From Parachlorella kessleri (Eukaryota > Chlorophyta > Trebouxiophyceae > Chlorellales > Chlorellaceae): DNA of 18,554 nt. Position 1 is the stretch's first letter, and every line of letters starts with the position of its first letter. Under the pieces are notes generated by a model. It ran no database searches. It saw only the letters and a list, made by a program, of their open reading frames with translations, and was not told the DNA's origin. The stretch is taken from NCBI GenBank assembly GCA_001598975.1, contig BBXU01001677.1, positions 1 through 18,554 of the forward strand, read 5' to 3'. Below are positions 10,401-18,554 of this stretch, in pieces. A program made the translations under genes and the position numbers.

Positions 10401-13400
10401 ACCTGCCGCCGCATGACCCTTCCCCCAAGGGCCAGCCCCCGCCCCACACCTTCCACGGTCACCCCACCTGGGTGTCAGCAGCATCAGCCGCACTACCAAT
10501 GCGAAGTACCCGCTCCAGGCAAAGCACTCTACCCACCTCTGTGAGCTCCGACTGGCTGATGCCGTCGGGCAGGCCTCCCACATAGATGCGCCGGTAGGGT
10601 CGGGTCACCGGATCATCCGCTGCTGGCTCGGCGCCATTCTGCAGCAAAATCAGCCCATCCAGGGTGGGAATCACATCATGACGGCCACTGTGTAGACCTC
10701 GGTTTCCTACCAAGGACCTGGGTAGCAAACTGGGCATCACAGGTGAAAAAGGGGCATAATGTTGGGCCACGAGGGCAAAACGAACTCTCCCAAAAATCGC
10801 GCCCCTCTGGACAGGAGTTGACAGCGAGGAGCTGCTGCTGGTAGCCTTGCTGAGTGAGTCCGTGCATGGATAACTGATAAAAAAAGCGCAGTAGAACAAA
10901 ACAAACGATTGTCAACAGAGTACATCTTACTAGGACCCTAAGAGACTGCTAGCTCGGCAAACCACATGTACAGGCTCATGATGGGACTGGCCATATGTCC
11001 CAAGACCCAGCCAGAAGCACTGGTCTCCGAGTATCGCAGGGTGGAGGGTCACCAATCACATGCAGCACGTCTAGGTGTGGGCCAGGCCGAAGCCGGTAAT
11101 CAGGGGGTACCGTGGGTACTGCCATGTCACAGCAAAATGCCACATACCTCCCTCCCAGGCGAGCGAGACACGGAGCGGTCGCTTCCGGATAGGGACTCGG
11201 ACCTGCAAGACACACGTGCAAGTAACACCGTCTCCACACCTGGTCAGCCGCTCAAAGCCTGTACCGCCCAGGCCACCCTGAGGCAACCCTTCACAACATA
11301 GGCCAGAATGAAGGCTTCAAGCGGCAGTGCAAAGCAGGTTCCGCCGCCCGACGTGTGGCTGTCTCACTACATGTAGGGCTGCAAAACCTCAACACATGAT
11401 GCAAGCCACTTGCCGCCCTCTCCCTCTCCCACCTTGGTTCCACACACCTGGTGTGCCTGGTGCTGCCTCTGCGCTTCTTTTGGGAGGGTGGGGGCGAGCG
11501 AGAGCGAGAGCGCGGCGGCGACCTGCTGCGCCTCCGTTTCTGCTTTTTGTGCCTGCACCGGAGGTCAGAGCGAAGTTACTCCTCCTATCTTCGATGTTCA
11601 GGATTGGAACTTGTCAGTAGCCACATATCAAAGTACCAGCACCCACAAATGGCCCTTCCTGAGCACCAGATACTGCATGAAATACGAAGCTTGCTTATCA
11701 TCCCCTACAGAGAAGCCACCGCCACCGGCACCCACTTCTTATGCTTCTCTTTCTTGCGCTCCTTCTTGCTGCGCTTCTTGCGTTGGGCCTCCTCCTCGTT
11801 GAAGAAGGCGTCCCAGTCGTAGTCATCCGGGTTGTAATCCGCCAGCTCCGGGTCCTGCGGCCGGTACCGCTCCGGGTAGTCAGCCTGCTCCCCGCGCTGC
11901 TGCTTGGCCTGCTGCGGCTGCTGCGGCTGCTGCTGCCGCTGCTCGCCGCGCGCTGGCGGCTCCCCGGCGCGGCCCTGCCCCCGCGCTTGCTGCCGCTGCT
12001 GCTGCTCATCTGGCGACTCCTCCCTAGGCCGCCGCAGGCGCCGCTCCCGGCCCTCGGCAGCCACACCGCCGCTCCGCGGGTTCCGCATGCGCTCCGCACC
12101 CTCCGCCCGGGTTGTCGGCTGCGGCGTGCCAGCAGTCGCACCCTGCCGCTGTCGCTGCAGCGCCGCCGCAGCCGCCTCCCGCACCTGGAGAGGAACCTTG
12201 CTGGACAGCACGCCGCCTGCAATCACCTCCTGCTGCTGCTGCTGCTGCTGCTGCTGGGCTGCTGGGAACAGTGGGCGCCCTTGCGGAGGGTTGTTACCAC
12301 TCGCGCCGCCGTCGGCCTGCCGGGGCGGCAGCCGCAGAGCTGCTTGCCCCTCTCGCGGGCGCGGGGGTGACCCAGAGGGTGTAGGGCTAGGGAAGCGAGA
12401 GTAGGACCTGGAGCGAGAGGGGGACCTTGAGGGTGACCTGGACCTGCACAGTTGCAAGGAAGAGTTCCAACACATGCGGGCGCATGTGACGTATCTGCAG
12501 GGATGTGAGTTCGCCCTCTTCTAGAGATAATGTAGAAGTTCGCCCGTGCTGCTGAGCATAAGCCGTGGCTGGATATCAACACAGGTAGCGACCGAACACT
12601 AAGCACCATTCGACCCCCCAGCTTCACGCGCCCGCCATGCTTCCTTCGCCAACGCTTCACCTCCAGCAGGCCACCACTGGTACCACTTTTGCATGCTACA
12701 AAGCAGCCCTCATTTCAGCCTACGGCCCCACCTGTAGGACCGCTCCGACAGCGACCTACTCCTGCCCCGGCTCGGGCCAGCCGCTGCATCCTCGTCCATG
12801 GGCCACCGCTCAGGCTCGGCCTCCCTCTGCGGCCTGCCGCCGCCGCCGCCGCCATGCCGCCCGGCGGCCGGCTGGTACATGAAGCGGCCCCTGCCGCGGA
12901 GGGACACGCCGCCGCGGCCGCTGTCGTAGGCGTGCTGGCCGCGGCCACCCTCATAGGGATACTGCCCACGGCCCTGCGATCAGGTGGTGTTGGATTGTTG
13001 CCACGGAGAGGAGCAACAGTGCTGTCATTGTTATGTGTGGATGGCAGAACAGCCAGCCGGCCTTCAAGGTAAGGTTATGTAAGAGAAACTCTTACATATA
13101 ACACACAAAGCCTGCTGATGTGTTCCCACTTGACTTCGGCAGCTCATTTTGTTCTACACCCTCCAATGCATTCCGCCTATCTCACCCGGCCCACAAAGCC
13201 GCCTCTGGGAGCCTCGTAGGGCCCCCGCCCACCGGCGTAGCCACCCCTGCCCCGGAAGCCGCCCCGATTGTTGTAAGGCGGCGGCCGCTGGGGGCTCCGG
13301 CTGGGGGTTGGGCTTCTGCTTCGGCTGTAGCTCCTACTCCGCGACCTGCACAAGGTCAAGTGGGGAACATGGCCGCAAAGAAACTTATTTCACCTGCTGA

Positions 13401-16400
13401 TTTTTGCGACCTGAAGCAGCCACAAAATGGTACACATCCCTACGAGTGCGCAGGCCCTCCGCAGACAAGGGCAAGCATTGAAGCCAAAGAGACAGCTAAG
13501 GATCTGAGCGGTCAAACAAGAGATGCTTGCAATCAATTGTGCGTGCCGCGTGTGACCAGTGACGCACGGACAAGCGCCGCCAGCCGGATTAGCAGCAAAC
13601 TGGGGTTCACTTTGCTCAGAGTGTTTCCCGCACGGTTCTGCCACGGGTGGGTTATCAAGCCACAGCAGGCAGGCCATGCCCCTTTGATCACTGAGCGTCC
13701 TTACGTGCACTTGCTTGAGCAGTGGTACCGAGCCTCACCAGCTACTGACAGCAGCGCCCAGTACGCACATGGGGAGCAGAGAGCGCGGCCCAGCACACAG
13801 CAGGTGACCTCACAAGTGCAGCGCAGAGAAGTACTTTCCACTATCCAAAGCACATGCTCGCTCTGCGCACCGACCTGCTGCTGTAGCTGCCCGACCGGCT
13901 CCGGAGGCGGCTGGGAGACCTGGAAGGGCTTCTGGACGAGTAGCTGCCTCCTCTAGAGTAGGACCTGGCCCTTGGGGACCTGCTCCTCGACCGCGACCTG
14001 CTGACGGACCCGCGCAGCCGGCTGCGTGACCGAGACGGCGTCCGGCTGCGGGAGTAGCTGCCGCCGCCGCTGCGCCCTCGGCTGCGGCCGCCGGCGGGGG
14101 GGCTGCGCGAGCGAGGCGGGGAGGCGAGGCCGCCGGCGCGCAGGTGCGGGGGAGGGCTGCGGTCCCGCGGGGGCGGGGGCACGTAGGGCTTCAGCGGGGG
14201 CGGCCTGCACGGGCACGGGGAGGACGTGGAAACGTAAACCTCACGGGCAGCTTCACAGGCAGGATAGCAGGCAGCAACGCCCAGCCGTGGAGCACTAGCA
14301 CAATAGGCAGCTTTGATGACATGCATTTCCTGCTCCAACCACAGCTTCCAGCCACATGGCAAGCCAGCAGCCACAGGAGGGTACCTTATATAATCCCCAT
14401 GCAAGGCTGGCTTTCCCGACACATGGGGCAGCTGTGGCACCAGGTGCAAGGCCTAGCCTGAGTCACGAAAGGACTACCCGGTGCAGTCACCTGACCGTCG
14501 GCGGCAGGAACAACGCCTTCTGCCCCAACTTGGCCTTGCCTCGGCCCGGGGAGTCGGACCCAGGCGCGCCGCCACTAGCCGCTGCCAAGACAGTGAGTGA
14601 ATAACACTGTCAGTTACTCAGGCCAGGGGCCAGGGGTGGAGGAGCACAGCCAGCTCAAGCTGAGAAGCGAGGAGGGCTGGCGAGCTGTCACACGCGCAGG
14701 AAACACACGCATGGCAGCTGCTTCTCACCCCAGCTGGAAATACAATGACTGCCAGCAGATGCAAACGCCGCCATGTACCCATACAGCAAGTATGAAAACA
14801 ACTACATGCAAGTAAAACAGTAAGCCCTGATCTGACCTAAGCCGGGCTTGCTGCCATGGGAAGCCGTCATGCTTTGGGCCCGCAAGAGTGCAGCGGTGGG
14901 GGGCGCCACCGCCATCTTGGCACCCTTCAAGGTGGGAACTGGCGGCGCCTTCTTCTGCACAGGGCAGCGGAATCTTTTATGGCCGAGCCTCCTGCCAGCC
15001 CTAGGCGCGCCCTAGGGCATTAAGCGCAGCGAACGGGCTGCACACATCAGCCCCCCTTGCTACCACATAGTGAAGCCACCAAGCTCCCTACCAACCTACC
15101 TACCTACCCAGCCTTGCCTGCATTGCACCTGGCTCAGCAACTCAACCATTCCCAGTCCACTGATGTCTCTCTGAGCTGCCCAACCATCTACCAAGCACCC
15201 AAGACACGCACCCGCACTCATGCGCGGCGCCAACGAACAGCTGGCAAGACTTTGACCCATCACCCACCTGCTCTTTCTCTGCTGACCCGGCCGCCGCGTC
15301 GGCGTCGCTGGCGGGAGGCGGCATGTTGCGCAGCTTCTCCTGCAGCAGCGCCATTAGCTCCTCCTGGGTGGGGCCTGCCACAACAGGGGGGGCAGGCGCC
15401 GCCGCCGCCGCCGGTGTGGCTGCCGGGGGCGGCGCTGCTGCCGCTGCTGCTGCCGGGTGTGCTGGTGCTGGTGCTGCTGCTGCCGTGGCCTGCTGTGCTG
15501 CCGTCCGCTGTTCAGGGGGCAGGGGCACGGTCTGCAGCAGGCAGGCGGCCAGTAGACCGGTCAGCACTTGGTGTCACAAAAGGAGGGTAACCAGCATTCC
15601 TGAGTAATGGGCCCATCCTCAACCACCACAAGGACCACCGTGAGCGGTCACCAATTCGAAAAGGGCTCCTCAGCCTTCTGTCAGGAGATGCGGTCAGTCT
15701 GACCCACCTGCACCACGCGCTTGACCTCTGCGGCCTCCGCAGCAACTGCCGCCTTCTTCGCCGTTGCAGCATGTACCTCGGCCGCCTTGGCCGCTGCGGT
15801 GGTTAGGGCGTCGGCAGTGGCGTCACCCACCGGTGCTGCTGGCAGGGCTGCAGCTGCAGCGGCGTGTGCAGCAGCAGCGGCTGCTGCGGCATTAGGCTCA
15901 TAAACTGCGCCCGCGGCTGCAGCGGCTGCGGCCTGAGAGTAGGGATCGTAGCTGTAGGGGTACCCGTAGCCTGCAGCCACAGCACAGCATGCCACCCAAC
16001 CAGGGCAGCCCAGCCCGTCAGCACAAACCCAGTGTATGGGTGGCACTGCTCACTAGCAGTCCCTCCCCCCAGACTTACCACCAGGTCAGCCAGCCAGGCA
16101 TGCAGGTGCCTGGCGGCAAAAAGCGCTTTTCTTTCTGTCAAACCAACAGCGCGTTTGGGGACCTGCTGAGTAAGCCACAGAGGGGTTATGTGCACAAGGC
16201 TTCGCCACAACAACACGGCAAGCCAAACAGAAACAGCACGGGAAGGGACTTACTCCGGCCGTGGAGCTGGGTGATGAATGGAAGGGAATGTCCCTCAGCA
16301 TGATGCAAAGGTGCAGCTGGGTGGGTTCCCATGGCACGGAAGGCCGGCATTTGCAGACCAGCCACCGGCTGCTGCTAGGCGACACAACAAACAATGCATG

Positions 16401-17231
16401 CATCCTCACCTGGGTACGAGCCGTAGTAAGCCCCATAAGCGCTATAATAGCTGCTGGCATCATAGCCAGCAGCGGGATAGACATAAGGATTGTACGAGTA
16501 GTGGGCAGCAGCAGCAGCGGCACCCGCTGCGGCAGCATAATAGGCAGACCAGGCTGCATGGTCATAAGCAGATGCGCCGGCAGGGGCAGCCGCAGCCCCG
16601 GCACCAGAATCCTGCGTAGCACAGCAGGCAGCGGGGCACTACTCTACAAGTCGCAAGGTCACAACATGTGCAAGCTCACAGAGGCGTGCGCGAGCCGGCG
16701 AAATGTAATACCACACCACCTAGTTGTTTAGTGAGGGCGCTGCTTCCATCCCTGGACCGTCTCAGGCCAGGCAAGTGTCAGTGTGCAACAGGGTCCCACC
16801 TGGGCAGGTGCAGCGGCTGCTGGACCGGGCTGGGCGGGCGTCGCAGCTGCTTGAGCAGTAGCAGGACCTTGTGATGCAGTCAGTGCCTGTACACCCTGTT
16901 CAGCCTGCTCTGCACTAGCAGCAGGTGCAGCAGCAGTGGCAGGGGCGGCATCCGGCCCACCAACAGCTGATACCGTCGTGCCCTGGGGGGCAGGGTCGCT
17001 AGCACCGCTGGTGTGGTGCTGCTGCGACTGGTCTGCTTCCTGTCCAGCAGAACCATCAAGATGCTCTGCACCGGTGGCTTGGTCAACAGGGCCAGGCGCA
17101 TCATGGCCCGTCGCCTGCGGAGCCTGGGTTTGTGGTGCATCAGTGGCAGCAGGCAGCTGTACTGCTGCTTGATCCCCCGCTCCCTCGGCTGCAGGAGCGA
17201 GTGCAGCGCTGGGCTGCTCCGTTTCAGCCAT
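7497..17231 (-). CDS. U2AF2: U2AF large subunit (U2AF65-like) with giant RS/RGG N-terminal extension
   Basis: Nineteen exons join in phase (transcript order): 17231-16800, 16611-16410, 15970-15708, 15531-15268, 14954-14837, 14581-14491, 14204-13875, 13345-13186, 12973-12732, 12443-11736, 11552-11448, 11202-11148, 10638-10537, 10178-9993, 9695-9485, 9195-9107, 8849-8305, 7969-7849, 7586-7497; about 1437 residues. U2AF65 binds the 3' splice-site polypyrimidine tract in the nucleus and recruits U2 snRNP. Seen: RRM1 (about 1003-1088; RRIYVGGLP, RFAFVEL), RRM2 (about 1150-1235; LYISGIP, FGPLKAF) and a C-terminal UHM (about 1336-1437; EEYDDIVDDI, VFVEF, GRTF with the Arg-X-Phe signature). An RS segment (938-990) precedes RRM1. 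Ahead lie an Ala/Pro/Gln N-terminus (1-160), a Tyr-rich stretch (160-225), poly-Ala (to about 390), RS (about 470-600), RGG (600-665), a second RS, Q9, and an acidic-then-Lys-rich block (900-937). Known U2AF65 proteins are about 475-590 residues. The ATG is the first in frame; an upstream GTG is not a start. A two-gene split near 11700 is possible but less likely. The RRM/UHM half is far more certain than the 5' half. Confidence 0.85.
12230..12256 (-). repeat. CAG x9 (polyglutamine) in U2AF exon 10
   Basis: Nine uninterrupted CTG units on the plus strand read as nine CAG glutamine codons in exon 10 of the minus-strand U2AF gene. A second shorter Gln run lies near 8510-8521, in the linker between RRM2 and the UHM. 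Pure trinucleotide runs like this are often length-variable between strains. Confidence 0.9.
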
Positions 17232-17514
17232 GTTTAGCCGGCTAGCCACGGAGATCTGTTAAAGGTGCGTTACGCTAAAACCATCATTTGAGTAACATTA
17301 TAGATCAGATAAATCCAACGCTGACAATTCGCCTAACTAGCCTGGAGCAGGACAGTACCTCCTGACCTCGGACGTGCTTGCCGTGCGGTGCAAAGGCAAA
17401 AGTAAATCTGGCACTTCAAAGAAAAAGAATGAAGTAGAAACAAATCAAACTGAGTAGGAACTACTGCTAAGTTGGGCTGAACTACAGGGGGCTTCGACGG
17501 AAGCACTTCCACTG
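17232..17514. promoter_or_regulatory. Divergent promoter region, U2AF gene / HAD phosphatase gene
   Basis: Only 283 bases separate the two opposed ATG codons. The stretch is clearly more AT-rich than the flanking exons, especially about 17255-17315 and 17390-17455. It includes an ATTATAGATCAG segment near 17298 that could act as a TATA-like element. No longer motif is evident. A shared bidirectional promoter is inferred from spacing and orientation. Confidence 0.45.
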
Positions 17515-18545
17515 ATGACGAGCTCGGACGCCCAGGACACTCCTTCTCAAGTGGAGTGCGTGATCTTTGACTTGGATGGTGGGTCAGCATAACTCTCAGC
17601 ATCGCTCTCGAATGTCACATGTCGAGAAACTTGCACGCTGAGCTGCTGTCAACCCCACCTGCAGGCACGGTTCTGGATACAGAGAGTCTGGTGAGTGCAA
17701 GAACATTACACGCCCCGTGCTCAGAACAAGGTTTGGGTGACAGCCGGTAATTACACCCTCCCCCAAACACCGGGTGCGTTTGGTTTCCTCGATTCTGCCA
17801 CCTTCATACAGGCTGCCTGCCAAGCTGCCGGTTGTTTGTTCAGGACCAACAGACGTGAAGTTCCACACCTGATTGTTTGGCAGGTGCTGGAGGTTGCCAA
17901 GACAGTGTGCGAGCGTCATGGCAAGCAGCTCACGCCTGAAGCAGCAAGGGCCAGCCTGGGCCGCACCCCGTTGGACGCCTGGCAGACAGTGGCTGACATG
18001 CTGGGGATCGAGTGTACGGCCCAGCAGCTATTCGAGGAGTCGGAGCCCTTGCTTGTCAAGCGGTGAGCCAGCACTTGCCTCGTACAGGGCCAGCTACCAT
18101 CTGGGAAATGCCCAGTCTGGTGCCTTCCAAGGCAAATCAGTGCAGTGCCCGCAAGCGCGTCTTCCCCTCTCCCAGCCCACACACCCCACCCCACCTCACG
18201 CAATTCGAACCCCTACCCCACCCCGACCCCACCCACCCACTGCTACTGCATCCATAGGACATGATCCCAGCATCCCGGCTGCCGCTTCCCCACATGAGCG
18301 TAACTGGCTGACACCCCGGGGGCTCCGGGAGGCAAGGCAAGGGGGCCAGTCCGCAGTTGCCTGCTGTGTCCAGGTGGCATGAGGCGCCGCTGCTGCCGGG
18401 GGTGCAGCGCCTCATCTCGCACCTGCAGGCCCACAAGGTACCGCTGGCTCTGGCCACCAGCACGCCCCGGGCCACGCTGGTGAGGAAGCTGTCGGCCAAG
18501 AGCCAGGTGCACGAGGCTTTCGCCTCCACCTGCTGCGGCGACGAG
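17515..18545 (+). CDS. HAD-superfamily phosphatase, GS1 / FMN-hydrolase-like (3' end outside window)
   Basis: Four exons join in phase: 17515-17578, 17665-17690, 17884-18062 and 18374-18545; the last ends at a GTAAGG donor nine bases before the window edge, so the C-terminus is missing. The visible 147 residues begin a Mg-dependent phosphohydrolase. Motif I is VIFDLDGTVLDTESL, with Asp19 as predicted nucleophile and Asp21 as general acid/base. An all-alpha cap follows (residues 31-90; GRTPLDAW), then LLPGVQRLISHL (96-107), and motif II in LALATSTPR (Thr118 or Ser119). Motif II to the C-terminus (Lys and acidic motifs) lies mostly outside. The pattern fits the plant GS1-like group: the FMN hydrolase half of the bifunctional FMN hydrolase/riboflavin kinase, or glycerol-3-phosphatase. 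A downstream flavokinase domain would decide between them. The ATG at 17515 is the only one in the frame after an upstream TAG. There is no clear transit peptide. It is divergent from the U2AF gene. Confidence 0.85.
18210..18238 (-). other. G-quadruplex motif in an intron of the HAD gene
   Basis: On the minus strand six G-tracts of three or four bases are separated by loops of one or two bases (T, T, TC, T, TA), which satisfies the usual quadruplex rule with tracts to spare. It lies in the intron at 18063-18373. The plus-strand transcript carries the C-rich side, which makes a pyrimidine-rich stretch about 135 bases before the acceptor. Confidence 0.8.
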
Positions 18546-18554
18546 GTAAGGGGG

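Noticed and set aside
10980..11030. Trp-Asp codons on the minus strand near 11000 as a possible hidden ligand-motif exon of U2AF
   Set aside because: No acceptor and donor pair of the right phase surrounds them; the frame stops right after.
11741..12370. Leu-rich plus-strand open frame that looks like a membrane protein
   Set aside because: It is the antisense of Gln/Arg-rich U2AF exon 10; CAG and CGG codons read backwards give Leu and Pro.
13120..13956. 278-codon plus-strand open frame
   Set aside because: It overlaps U2AF exons 7 and 8 and the intron between on the other strand; composition is mixed and no motif is seen.
18195..18215. GGGGTTCGAATTG on the minus strand as a tRNA T-arm
   Set aside because: No matching acceptor, D or anticodon arms are found around it; it lies in a C-rich intron.

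Overview
The window looks like nuclear DNA of a green alga (Chlorophyta, possibly Trebouxiophyceae; the exact lineage is inference). The genes are broken by many short introns of about 80-530 bases with GT-AG borders and mostly TGCAG acceptors. Coding DNA is GC-rich, with frequent CAG-type glutamine and alanine runs. The best-recognised proteins resemble land-plant families. There are no bacterial operons, ribosome binding sites, insertion sequences or CRISPR arrays.

Layout. (1) 186-2278, minus: an unrecognised protein, probably two exons and about 670 residues, ending in a basic, Trp/Phe/Cys-containing tail. (2) 2679-5887, plus: a seven-exon transporter of the triose-phosphate/nucleotide-sugar translocator (TPT) family, KT type. 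It resembles plant Golgi UDP-uronic-acid/nucleotide-sugar transporters and carries an added polyglutamine C-terminal tail. (3) 5888-7496: a convergent intergenic stretch with no convincing gene. (4) 7497-17231, minus: a very large 19-exon gene whose C-terminal third is the large subunit of the splicing factor U2AF (RRM1, RRM2, UHM). Ahead of it lies an unusually long N-terminal region of Ala/Pro, Tyr-rich, RS, RGG and Gln-rich sequence. All 18 splice junctions I placed keep one frame, giving about 1437 residues. (5) 17515-18545, plus, cut by the window end: a HAD-superfamily phosphatase of the GS1 / FMN-hydrolase / glycerol-3-phosphatase group.

Genes 1 and 2 are divergent (400 bases between predicted starts), 2 and 4 converge, and 4 and 5 are divergent (283 bases between starts, relatively AT-rich). 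There is no sign that the four genes form one pathway; they look like ordinary housekeeping neighbours.

The most interesting object is the U2AF large subunit. It has roughly 930 residues ahead of the RS segment that precedes RRM1. Its RRM2 has lost both RNP1 aromatics and most of the beta2-beta3 loop. I see no canonical U2AF-small-subunit-binding tryptophan motif before RRM1. Retention of one intron would end the protein before the RNA-binding half. Exon borders were placed by eye from splice consensus and reading phase, so they are predictions.
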